Assembly: GCA_963745945.1 (NCBI GenBank)
Contig: CAVUZG010000002.1
Location: 162,619 to 226,618 of the forward strand
Direction: 5' to 3'
DNA: 64,000 nt
From: DATFVA01 sp963745945
Lineage (GTDB): Bacteria; Bacteroidota; Ignavibacteria; Ignavibacteriales; Ignavibacteriaceae
This document shows, piece after piece, positions 27,801-35,643 of this stretch (the first letter of the stretch is position 1; each line of letters opens with the position of its first letter). A program made the translations under genes and the position numbers. The notes under the pieces are model-generated. The model was not told the origin of the DNA. It did no database searches and saw only the letters and a list, made by a program, of their open reading frames with translations.

Positions 27801-30227
27801 ATCAGTTACAAGTATTCGAAATTCATTGTAGAGCAATCTAACCACATCTTTTAACTCATTACTTTTTTGCATACCCATCGAACGGCTTCTCACTCTTTCC
27901 AGCGCGACTTCTATTTGTGCCTCGTGCGCTTGGGCTTCGGCCTGTTGAAGATCCTGAAACCTTGTGTAAGTAAGATTAAATACATCTGCAAAGCGCCTCA
28001 TTACAATTTTTGATTCATTCGGAAATTCTGTTTCGCGGAAAGCGAACAATCCGCCAGCCTTAAAGGAGGTAACGAAATAATATTGTTTCAATCCTTCCGT
28101 CTTTAATATTTTTGATTGCGATTCAGGCAATTTAAAATTAACACCCAGAAGAGATTTGTAATAACTGGTTAAATCCTCTCCCTCCAGAACGTAAGAAAAA
28201 TCTGTTTGTTGCAGCCATGCATTAAAAGCCCCCTGCAATAGAGGATGAATATCCATCGGCTCGTCTCCGGATACCTGTATAGTATTTTTTCCTTCTGAAA
28301 TAGTAGTTGTCCACAATTCAGCACAGCGTTTTTCTTTATTAAGAATTCCGATCCCGCATCGCAGCATTCCAATATCTAATTCATCAAGCTCGTTGAAAAT
28401 TGTTTGAACCGCCATTGAAAGATCGTCACTCTTCTGCATCGACATTGCTTTTGATCTTACCCTTTCCAACGCCGTTTCAATCTGTGCTTCTCTTGCTTGT
28501 GCTTCTGCTTTCTGTAAATCAAGGAAACGGGTGTAGGTTTGCTGGAAAACTTTACCAAATCGGATCAGAATTTTATTCTCTTCATCCGAATAAGGAATGC
28601 CTGAAAAATTCTCAATGTAGAGCGAAACATTCTCCAACAATGCAGTTGATCCTGCAAGACCTGGACAGCTAAAATAAAAATCCTTTGCTTCCTCAGACAA
28701 GTCTGGAAGGTGTTTAAACATATCGCTGTAAAATTTATTTTTTTCTTCGAAGTTCAGACTGGTGGCAAAAACGTCTGATCCTTTTTCTTTAGCTTCATTA
28801 AATTGATGCGCCCAAACTGAATCAAAGTATGGATGTGTGATTTTAGATGGTATTTCCTGCTGATCAGCAATCCAAAAATGCCAGTCGCCTTTTGGTGTAT
28901 AATCAACTACAAATCCCGCATGGTCCACATTTATTTTTAAATGAACGAATTGTTCATATACGACCCGAATAACTTCCTTGAGTTCTTCGCTTTTCTGCAT
29001 AGCCATTGTTCTTGCACGGACTCTTTCAAGTGCCAATTCAATCTGTGCTTCCCGCGCCTGTGCTTCTGCCTGAGATATGTCCTTATACCTTCGGTATGCC
29101 AGATCAAAAACATTCCGGAATCTTTTCAGAATTATTATTTGTGATTCATCAATCTGTTTAAATGTTGAAATACCTATATCCCCTACACCTATAGAATAGA
29201 GATAATAATAAAGTGCAGGAATACCATCGAGTCTCGGATCATCCTGCTGTCCGCCTCTGCGCCGGAAATCTTTCCAGCTTTCCAGCTGATCCCCATAAAT
29301 AACAACCTCTGCAAAAGCATCATTCGTCTTTTTAATTTTTTTAAGATACTCGCTGAGCATCGGGTGCGAGTCATAACTTATTTTGTTAATGCCGCCGCCC
29401 AGATAATCAGAAAAATCATAATCCATAAAATATTTTTGCTCATCATTAAGAATATGAATGATAGCGTTTCTGAGATTATCAAATCCTAATTTTTTAAATT
29501 CTTTAAATGAAACTTCGCAGATGCTAAGAAGATCATCTGACTTCTGCATGCTCATAGCAACAGCACGAACTCTTTCAAGTGAAGCTTCAATCTGCGCTTC
29601 TCTTGCCTGTGCTTCCGCCAAAGCTATATCTGAATATCTTTGATAAGCTAAACTGAAAACATTCCTGAATCTTTTGAGCAAAACCAGTTTTTCATTATCG
29701 ATTTGACTAAAAGTTGAAATGCCGATTGTTCCGGTACCTATTGAATAGAAATAGTAGTAAAGCGCATTTATCTTTTCAATTCTCGGATCTTCTTTTTCTC
29801 CGTATTTCCTTCTGAACTCTTTCCATTGCTCTAAATCCTTTCCCTTGTAAACTGCTTCGGAAAAAGCATCATTTGCAATTCGTGACTGCTTTATTTGTTT
29901 TTCCATTACAGGATGTGTGTTAAAATTTAAAAGCGTTTTGCTTCTGCCAATTTCATCGGAATAGTCATAATTAAGAAAAGTTTTATTCTCATCATTGTGA
30001 ATATTGATCATTGCGTTTCTGATCTCAATGAATCCTAATATGTATAGTTCTTTATATAAAACTTCACTTACGTTAAGCAGGTCGTCTGATTTATACATTT
30101 CCATTGCAACGGCTCTCACTCTTTCAAGTGAAGCTTCAATTTCAAGTTCGCGGTTTTTGTTTTCTAATTCTTTTTGAAGTTCAGAAATTTTTTGTTCGGA
30201 GTTTTGCTGTTGAGTTTTCTTTTTCAT
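24891..30227 (-). CDS. Giant cytoplasmic histidine kinase with eight tandem sensor modules
   Basis: The 1778-residue protein has no signal peptide or membrane helix. Eight modules of 183-189 residues start at LERVR/LDRVR (positions 34, 217, 400, 587, 776, 964, 1148, 1331). Each is a coiled linker (AEAQAREAQIE), a KSDEL-type helix, a GAF-like domain and a final RF..VF...Y.RF.D helix. Modules 1-2, 3-5 and 4-6-7 resemble each other most, and the eighth differs. Then follow HisKA (His1543 in IAHEIKNP) and HATPase (NIINNACYA 1673-1681, DNGNGIP 1714-1720, GTGLGLS). It is probably the first gene of the signalling cluster. Confidence 0.9.
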   Translation of the reverse strand: MKKKTQQQNSEQKISELQKELENKNRELEIEASLERVRAVAMEMYKSDDLLNVSEVLYKELYILGFIEIRNAMINIHNDENKTFLNYDYSDEIGRSKTLLNFNTHPVMEKQIKQSRIANDAFSEAVYKGKDLEQWKEFRRKYGEKEDPRIEKINALYYYFYSIGTGTIGISTFSQIDNEKLVLLKRFRNVFSLAYQRYSDIALAEAQAREAQIEASLERVRAVAMSMQKSDDLLSICEVSFKEFKKLGFDNLRNAIIHILNDEQKYFMDYDFSDYLGGGINKISYDSHPMLSEYLKKIKKTNDAFAEVVIYGDQLESWKDFRRRGGQQDDPRLDGIPALYYYLYSIGVGDIGISTFKQIDESQIIILKRFRNVFDLAYRRYKDISQAEAQAREAQIELALERVRARTMAMQKSEELKEVIRVVYEQFVHLKINVDHAGFVVDYTPKGDWHFWIADQQEIPSKITHPYFDSVWAHQFNEAKEKGSDVFATSLNFEEKNKFYSDMFKHLPDLSEEAKDFYFSCPGLAGSTALLENVSLYIENFSGIPYSDEENKILIRFGKVFQQTYTRFLDLQKAEAQAREAQIETALERVRSKAMSMQKSDDLSMAVQTIFNELDELDIGMLRCGIGILNKEKRCAELWTTTISEGKNTIQVSGDEPMDIHPLLQGAFNAWLQQTDFSYVLEGEDLTSYYKSLLGVNFKLPESQSKILKTEGLKQYYFVTSFKAGGLFAFRETEFPNESKIVMRRFADVFNLTYTRFQDLQQAEAQAHEAQIEVALERVRSRSMGMQKSNELKDVVRLLYNEFRILVTDIHSVNIQLNLDSSKDIHFWASVEEDIYPELYHLPYSGLPIFEKFYNAFNSPGDGFFDYLLNKEEKDAFFSEVFKVQPVPPQRKKMIQNAEGMVMMGWFYKHSGIDIVRYNLKRFSDEEKDIVKRFAAVFEQTYIRFLDLQKAEAQAREAQIEASLERVRARTAAMHKSEELVETSDVLFKEIEKLGIEAIRAGVALIDGKKNTVEVWSRSEMRNRSENRILGIVPASAHPMYAEILKTWKEKKPYCIYNLEGDNLVSYYKELSSYLSYPKREKFNKRETIATYFFAEGSLNVISHEPLNIDQNNIMIRFAKVFGQLYKRFLDLQKAEAQARESEIQLALERVRARTMAMHKSDELAETAAILFQQMTELGVTPERLNICLIKETEKILEVWATDQQGIKISHHFNASLDEPTTGKRVYDAWKEKKKSIIIDLSGKELNDWIRYVREVMGMAIKAELVREHRIHSVAFFSQGMILTTTPEPLPKESIKLLERFADVFNLTYRRFLDLQKAEAQAREAIKQASLDRVRGEIASMRTADDLNRITPIIWKELKTLEVPFIRCGVFIVDEIRESVQVYLTTPDGKPLGVLNLPFNSNNLTLNTVEFWKKKEVYREHWNREEFISWTKSMMELGQVQKAETYQGSAIPPESLNLHFIPFTQGMLYVGDVSPLTEEKLELVKALAEAFAIAYARYEDFKNLEEAKNKIELTLKELKSAQAQLVHSEKMASLGELTAGIAHEIKNPLNFVNNFSEVSRELLDEMKVEIQNNNLEEVIEIVEDLKQNLEKINTHGKRADSIVKGMLLHSRGTSGEKTLTDINDLLDQYVNLAYHGMRATNKEFNITIEIDYDKTLEKINVVPQDISRVFLNIINNACYAAYDRKKKGSDNNFSPILKVSTKNLKDKVEIRISDNGNGIPKDIIDKIFQPFFTTKPTGEGTGLGLSLSYDIVTKQHGGEIKIESKEGKGAEFVISFPK

Positions 30228-30345
30228 GAAATGTAAAATTCAATAAAATCGGGCATGATAAAATACTTTTAATTGATTTTGCTTTTAATCCAGATTTCTA
30301 TTTTACAACTACAATGTTAACCAAATATCTTCTGTTCTGCTTTAA

Positions 30346-31122
30346 TTATTCTATTTTATTTAATTCGTTATCTATATTTTTAATCAAAGCATTTGCATTT
30401 TTGTCTATTCTTTTCAAATTCGTTTCAATTTTCCAATAATATTGATTTTTTAAACTTCTTAAGAAATAGAGAAATTTCTTGTCATGTTTCAATTCGGCAT
30501 AGTCATTAGGAATCATACGTAGATTCGAATCGATAATATTTCCACTCTTCTCGGATTTCCTCGTGTAGCTTCCGTTCCACAATGCATCAAACCTTGTATT
30601 GAAAATATTTTTACTGGCATCATCAATAATTGAAAAATATGTTTGTACATCAGATTTAAGATAATTGTCTGAGTAAGAATAATAACCTACAATTTCATAC
30701 CGTAATTTCTCATTCGAAATAAGATTTAAGTTGTAAGATTTTAAGGTTTCAAATACCTCGTTGTTTGTTGCGAGCCTCCAGGTTTGGGTAATGCGACCAA
30801 AATGGTAGGAAAGCGAGTCGTTATAGGGCATATTTTGTTTAAGGCTTGAGAGAAGGATATCAATCGATTCTCTGGTTAACTCAAACTGCTTTCCCCTCCA
30901 ATTATTGTTCTTTAGATCTTCATTTAGGGTTCTCTTAAAACCTTTTAGAAACTGCATTTCTTCATTTTTATGTTTTCGCTGTTCGTTCCAGTTATTAACC
31001 TGAAGTGCAATTAAAATACCAACAACAACAAGTACTATTTCGCCAACAGCATAACGCAAATACGCCATTACTTTGTTTTCTGAAGCAAGTTGCTTTCTTA
31101 TATTTCTGAAGAACTTAATCAT
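30346..31122 (-). CDS. DUF6090 family membrane protein (array member 6)
   Basis: The 258-residue protein has a constant N-terminus (FFRNIRKQLASENKVMAYLRYA, then the helix GEIVLVVVGILIALQVNNW, about 26-45, and NEQRK) and a variable C-terminal region of about 200 residues rich in Tyr, Asn and Lys. The domain name is known from Flavobacteriia and other Bacteroidota, but the function is not. It is the last of six tandem paralogues, all minus strand, with gaps of about 30 bp to 4-nt overlaps, so probably one operon. Confidence 0.9.
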   Translation of the reverse strand: MIKFFRNIRKQLASENKVMAYLRYAVGEIVLVVVGILIALQVNNWNEQRKHKNEEMQFLKGFKRTLNEDLKNNNWRGKQFELTRESIDILLSSLKQNMPYNDSLSYHFGRITQTWRLATNNEVFETLKSYNLNLISNEKLRYEIVGYYSYSDNYLKSDVQTYFSIIDDASKNIFNTRFDALWNGSYTRKSEKSGNIIDSNLRMIPNDYAELKHDKKFLYFLRSLKNQYYWKIETNLKRIDKNANALIKNIDNELNKIE

Positions 31123-31153
31123 TAATTATTTGTTGGTTGTTTCTTTAATTTCA

Positions 31154-31921
31154 TTATTCTTTATTAAATGGATTATTATCGCCCAATTCGTTCCTCAAAT
31201 CCAATTGCAGTTTTTGGTTCATGGACAAGATATGTTGAAGTTCTGACCTGGCCCAGGAAGTTCTTACACCGATACCAAAAAGCAGTTGGTCTAATTGTAC
31301 GGTACCATACTGTGCTTTAAATTTTGTAAGGCATAGTATGTTTTTTTCCCTAAGCTTATAATAATCTAATTGGCGGTTCTTAAATAGCACTCCTGTATTA
31401 TTGATGCCGTATTTGGCCAGAAAGGGTTTTACATGGCTCTCCTTGAAATTTCGAATATTTTCTAAAGCATCTTTTATGAGCTGTTCTCTTGTAAAATATT
31501 CATTCAAACTTTTCTCAATTTCAGGGTTGCTAATTTCTTTGGTGCTTTTGGAATAATTTGAGGTAATGACCAGATTGAAAATTCTAAAACTCCGGATTGA
31601 ACCAAAGTCCGCAAGGGAATCTCTATTCGAAAAACCCTGAGTTTCCTGGTAAATATTATTAAGAATTTCCAAATCATTATTAAAATAATCAATATGTTGG
31701 TTTATTCTGTCTTCATCAATTTTCAAATCCATTAATATGCGGCCATATAATTCTTTTTCATGTATTTTCGATTTTCTTTGTTCATTCCAATTGTTCACCT
31801 GTAGAGCAATTAAAATTCCAATTACTACAAGTACGATTTCACCAATTGCATAACGCAGGTATTTTACAACACTATTTTCGGCAGCAAGTTTTTGTCTGAT
31901 GTTTCTGAAGATTCTGGTCAT
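31154..31921 (-). CDS. DUF6090 family membrane protein (array member 5)
   Basis: The 255-residue protein shares the anchor IFRNIRQKLAAENSVVKYLRYA with the helix VLVVIGILIALQVNNW. Its outer region (YGRILMDLKIDEDRINQHIDYF..., FGIGVRTSWARSELQHIL) is only weakly related to its neighbours. It lies 16 bp after the upstream paralogue and 31 bp before the next. Function unknown. Confidence 0.9.
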   Translation of the reverse strand: MTRIFRNIRQKLAAENSVVKYLRYAIGEIVLVVIGILIALQVNNWNEQRKSKIHEKELYGRILMDLKIDEDRINQHIDYFNNDLEILNNIYQETQGFSNRDSLADFGSIRSFRIFNLVITSNYSKSTKEISNPEIEKSLNEYFTREQLIKDALENIRNFKESHVKPFLAKYGINNTGVLFKNRQLDYYKLREKNILCLTKFKAQYGTVQLDQLLFGIGVRTSWARSELQHILSMNQKLQLDLRNELGDNNPFNKE

Positions 31922-31937
31922 AAAGTTTTAATAATAT

Positions 31938-32678
31938 TTATTTGTTCATTTCATTTTTAATCAAACCTATGATAACATTAATATCCTTTATCATTTTTGT
32001 TAAGCTCGTAACTGAATGTGTTTCTGAAAAATCTTTCCATCTTTGTGTTGCGTCTAAGCCCAGAATTATTTGCGGAAGATTGTTATTAAATTTCAAGAAA
32101 GCTTTTAATTGAGGATGATTTTTCAGTCGGGAATCAAGTGTTGAGGCTCCTCTTATTAGAGACATACTTCTGATAACATCCGCTTTATGGTTATCTTCAT
32201 GTTTTGCTCTCTCAAGTATATTATCCTGCAACACTTTTAAATCCAATAATTTATTTCTTATTTCCAGGGGAAACAATATCAACTCACCGCTGCTGCGGAT
32301 TGATTCAATGGTGTTAGAATTAAATTTCATAAAAACTGAAGCCAGGTTTAACTTCAATAGTTTGTTATAAACTTCGGATGGAGTTAAATTCTTTTTTTCA
32401 TAAAGTTCCAGGTAATTGTTGTATTCCCCGTGTTCTTTTTTAAAACTCTCTATAAAATAGTTTGCTGATTCTTTATCCTTGTTCAAATCAATTAAAAGCT
32501 GCCGATAGTATTCTTGCCTAGACTTGTCAAGTTTTCGGTTTTCATTCCAATTATTAATCTGCAGCGCAATAAGTATTCCGATAACTACAAGAAATATTTC
32601 TCCGACTGCATAACGAAGGTAAGACATTCCTTTTTTTTCGGAAGCTAGTTTTTTGCGGATGTTCCTAAAAATTTTCAT
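31938..32678 (-). CDS. DUF6090 family membrane protein (array member 4)
   Basis: The 246-residue protein has the anchor IFRNIRKKLASEKKGMSYLRYA and helix (FLVVIGILIALQINNW), then NENRKLDKSRQEYYRQLLIDLN and a divergent C-terminal part. Its ATG overlaps the stop of the upstream paralogue by 4 nt, suggesting coupled translation. Function unknown. Confidence 0.9.
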   Translation of the reverse strand: MKIFRNIRKKLASEKKGMSYLRYAVGEIFLVVIGILIALQINNWNENRKLDKSRQEYYRQLLIDLNKDKESANYFIESFKKEHGEYNNYLELYEKKNLTPSEVYNKLLKLNLASVFMKFNSNTIESIRSSGELILFPLEIRNKLLDLKVLQDNILERAKHEDNHKADVIRSMSLIRGASTLDSRLKNHPQLKAFLKFNNNLPQIILGLDATQRWKDFSETHSVTSLTKMIKDINVIIGLIKNEMNK

Positions 32679-33175
32679 CTATGATTTAATTCTGTTTCAA
32701 TATGTTTTAACAATTGTGTTGCTTTTGTTTTTAACATTTCGTCGCCTGATTTTTGTAATTCGGCTAAACCATTTCTAAAAACCACATCATTAATTAACTC
32801 CAGTCTAATTTTGGGTTCATTGAGATTTTGAATTGCAATCGTTTTCAGGGTGTTGTCTTTAACATTAATAAAATTCATCTGATAATTTTTTTGAATTTTG
32901 TTTCTCATTCTTTTGGAATAATTAGAAAATGCAAAGTTGCTATTCTTAACAACGCTTCTTGCAACAATCTGATCTACCAGGTTAGTGTTATTATTAACTG
33001 TATTCCTGGCAAACCCTTCTATAAACTGGTTAAATTCCATAAGTTCCTTTTTCAGTGATTCATTATCAATAATATTGATGTCTCCGGAATTTATCATTTC
33101 TAAAAGAGTTGTGTTGGCATTGGTGAATGATATTCTTGCACTCAGATCATTTATTTTTGGAAAAATGGAGTCCAT
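32675..33175 (-). CDS. DUF6090 array member 3, C-terminal fragment
   Basis: This 166-residue frame is the outer domain of a DUF6090 protein without its anchor. The frame is in fact open upstream to about 33263 (DFEDIFLQDCKDIVAHYEQN...), so the listed Met is internal. It joins the N-terminal fragment to its right across a single-base shift near 33262 (TATCTATATCGATTTTG). Confidence 0.75.
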   Translation of the reverse strand: MDSIFPKINDLSARISFTNANTTLLEMINSGDINIIDNESLKKELMEFNQFIEGFARNTVNNNTNLVDQIVARSVVKNSNFAFSNYSKRMRNKIQKNYQMNFINVKDNTLKTIAIQNLNEPKIRLELINDVVFRNGLAELQKSGDEMLKTKATQLLKHIETELNHR

Positions 33176-33242
33176 GTTTTTGAACCCGATATTTTGTTCA
33201 TAATGTGCAACTATATCTTTGCAATCCTGAAGGAAGATATCT

Positions 33243-33518
33243 TCAAAATCGATATAGATATCCTGCAGCTGTATTTGTTTCTTTCAGATCAATACTTAAA
33301 TTTTGTAAATAGACTGTTTCCCGTTTTTTTTGTTTCTGGTTTTCATTCCAGTTGTTAACCTGCAACGCAATCAGAATTCCAATTACTACCAGAACTATTT
33401 CGCCAACGGCATAACGCAAGTATTTTGCAACACTGTTTTCGGCTGCGAGTTTTTGTCTTACATTTCTAAAGATTTTCATTACTTCAATTTGTTTTTTGTA
33501 ATAATTTATCAATTTCAA
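33243..33518 (-). CDS. DUF6090 array member 3, N-terminal fragment
   Basis: The real start is Met14 (nt 33479): IFRNVRQKLAAENSVAKYLRYA, the helix VLVVIGILIALQVNNW and the beginning of the outer domain, up to AAGYLYRF. A frameshift then ends the frame, and the remainder continues in the previous feature. The start at 33479 lies 4 nt after the stop of the upstream paralogue. Confidence 0.75.
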   Translation of the reverse strand: MKLINYYKKQIEVMKIFRNVRQKLAAENSVAKYLRYAVGEIVLVVIGILIALQVNNWNENQKQKKRETVYLQNLSIDLKETNTAAGYLYRF

Positions 33519-34176
33519 TAAGAGTATCTTTTAAAACCCCCCGATACCATTTCAACATCAAATAGTGATAATATATATCATCCATAATTTTGGAAATCCC
33601 GGAACTGTCAGTTACATGGAAATTTCCTGTGCGATATTCGTGAATATATTTTTTTCTCAAATAATCCCACCTGGTATTAAGTATATTATTGTCATCCATT
33701 AATCTTGAGTAAGTTGAATTGTATAGTTTGATTAGTGCGCTGGTGATCTCTTTATTTTTGTAATTGTTTAACATATTACCGGATAACGCTGATTGAAAAG
33801 ATCCGGAGACAGGATAAAATGTACGAGCTCCTTCAGTCGATAAATAATTTTGAAATAAAGAATCAACAAAATTTTTATTTTCACTATTGTTTTGAAAATC
33901 AATTTTACTTAGCAAATCATATGCTTCTATCTTTGGTTTTGTTTTCTTTAGAATAAACTCGATGTAATTCTTGTCCTGTGTAAGATCTTTTTTCACACCT
34001 TCTATAAATTCTTTTTCTGCAATATTTTGTTTTCTTGATTCATTCCAGTTGTTAACCTGTAAGGCCAGCAGGATTCCGATCATAACCAGCAAAATTTCCC
34101 CGACAGCATAGCGTAAGTAAGCCATTACTTTGTTTTCGGCTGCGAGTTTTTGTCTTACATTTCTAAAAATTTTCAT
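33484..34176 (-). CDS. DUF6090 family membrane protein (array member 2)
   Basis: The 230-residue protein has the anchor IFRNVRQKLAAENKVMAYLRYA and helix (LLVMIGILLALQVNNW), then NESRKQNIAEKEF and a variable domain (TYSRLMDDNNILNTRWDYLRKK). The start overlaps the end of the upstream paralogue by 4 nt. Function unknown. Confidence 0.9.
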   Translation of the reverse strand: MKIFRNVRQKLAAENKVMAYLRYAVGEILLVMIGILLALQVNNWNESRKQNIAEKEFIEGVKKDLTQDKNYIEFILKKTKPKIEAYDLLSKIDFQNNSENKNFVDSLFQNYLSTEGARTFYPVSGSFQSALSGNMLNNYKNKEITSALIKLYNSTYSRLMDDNNILNTRWDYLRKKYIHEYRTGNFHVTDSSGISKIMDDIYYHYLMLKWYRGVLKDTLIEIDKLLQKTN

Positions 34177-34889
34177 CTTCCAGTGTCTTTTTTAATAAGC
34201 TTTCTGATTTCAGCAATTTTATCGAGTGCTTTTTCTCCATTTCTAACAAAACCTCTTCTGTTATCCTGATACAATTTAAAGAGAGTGATTGTAGATGGCT
34301 TTTTAAAGAATTCTTCAGGATTAGTTGGAATGCAGTAATTTGTCCAGCTAAAGTCTGAAAATTCTTTTTTAATTACCGGAATCCAATCTTGTTTAAAAGA
34401 TAATTCTACGTCATTCAGAGACTGGTAAATTTGGTATAAACTTTGGTCATAATAGGTTATTAGTGCCATCTGAAGTTTTTTATCAGAGATGTTTTCCAGA
34501 CCTTTGGATTTCAACATTTCGTAAGCGCTGGATTGAGATCTAAAACGTTCGAAGGAGATAATTTTTCCCATCCAGTAATTCAAACTATCATTAAAGTTTT
34601 TTAATGCGACTTGCTTTAGCAATCGATCAGTTAAATCTATAGCAAGTTTTGTATGGGAAAGTTCAAACGATAAGGAAACAGAATCCTGTTCAAGATTTTG
34701 ATCGATAAGTGAAAGAATCTCATGCTCAAAATTTGCGTCTTTTCTTTTTTCATTCCAGTTGTTTACCTGCAAAGCAATTAAAATTCCGATTACAACAAGA
34801 ATAATTTCTCCAACAGCATAACGTAAGTAAGCCATTACTTTATTTTCAGCTGCAAGTTTTTGTCTGATGCTTCTGAAGATCCTTACCAT
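34173..34889 (-). CDS. DUF6090 family membrane protein (array member 1)
   Basis: The 238-residue protein is the first of the six-gene array: anchor IFRSIRQKLAAENKVMAYLRYA, helix ILVVIGILIALQVNNW, then NEKRKDANFEHEILSLIDQN and a variable outer domain. It lies 18 bp after the broken NTF2-like gene, so the array may be transcribed with it. Function unknown. Confidence 0.9.
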   Translation of the reverse strand: MVRIFRSIRQKLAAENKVMAYLRYAVGEIILVVIGILIALQVNNWNEKRKDANFEHEILSLIDQNLEQDSVSLSFELSHTKLAIDLTDRLLKQVALKNFNDSLNYWMGKIISFERFRSQSSAYEMLKSKGLENISDKKLQMALITYYDQSLYQIYQSLNDVELSFKQDWIPVIKKEFSDFSWTNYCIPTNPEEFFKKPSTITLFKLYQDNRRGFVRNGEKALDKIAEIRKLIKKDTGR

Positions 34890-34907
34890 AATTTTGAACT
34901 CTCTTTA

Positions 34908-35428
34908 TTATTGCTCATAAGGTGGTATTAGTCTCAATTGATTTTGAAAATCATAGTTATCATAAAAATCTCTTCCCTCCGCAATTTTCCAGCTACTCAT
35001 ACTTACCAAAGTAGCTCCGTCTATATTTAACTTTTTCCGTTGCTGTAATTCCAAAAAATTACCAGTGTGAGTTCCTTTAAATTTCCAGTATTTAACAAGT
35101 TTGCCACCCTGACCAAATACATCTTTAATAGTGAATTGAATATTTGAAAACCCGGTAAGAAAGTTTGAATAATAAGCTTTTGCGATGTCAATTCCAACTA
35201 TATCTGATGGACTTGCACGCATTACAACATCTTGTGTAAAGTTGGAATTATTAAATTTATACTTTTTTCTGTGATTCATAATTTCATCCCGTGTATGGGT
35301 ATAGGTTTCAATATTGGCTTTAACATGATCTTCATTATCTCCGGTCTGATGTTAACAGGAGGAGAATGTCAGTTGACTGATAATGGCTGCTGATAGTAAA
35401 AAATTTCTGTATAAAATTGTGGATTCAT
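34908..35428 (-). pseudogene. SnoaL/NTF2-like lipoprotein, degraded by indels
   Basis: The intact downstream piece (34908-35279, 123 residues) shows a SnoaL-like fold: TQDVVMRASPSDIVGIDIAKAY, VKYWKFKGTHTGNF, WKIAEGRDFYDNYDF. Upstream, in the same frame, are codons for GDNEDHVKANIETYTHTRDE and, behind a TAA, a lipobox LTFSSC. A signal peptide start (MNPQFYTEI, ATG at 35428) is one base out of frame in a T6 run. Inside the domain the expected FGITATEK appears as LELQQRKK between a T6 and an A5 run, which is a compensated frameshift pair. It is either decayed or badly sequenced. Confidence 0.6.
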
Positions 35429-35482
35429 ATTTATCTGTTGTTATTTGAAAAATGTTTCCTCAGAATGTACCCCATACAAATG

Positions 35483-35514
35483 CCAAGATGTCATCCGGAA
35501 GGATGACATCTTGG
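35483..35514. repeat. Perfect 14-bp hairpin with GGAA loop
   Basis: CCAAGATGTCATCC and GGATGACATCTTGG pair without mismatch around the tetraloop GGAA. No T-run follows on either strand, so it is more likely a dispersed palindromic repeat than a terminator. It is in the gap between the NTF2-like remnant and the T9SS gene, which otherwise holds nothing. Confidence 0.6.
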
Positions 35515-35643
35515 ATAAAGAATATTGATACTTAAGCTATACAGTTTTCGAAAATATGTTATTAGCCCGAATTGCCGCTGCCGCCGTATTTAATAAATTA
35601 ACAGGCAGGTATTTCCTGCCCGTTATTTGAATTTTCTCTTCTC

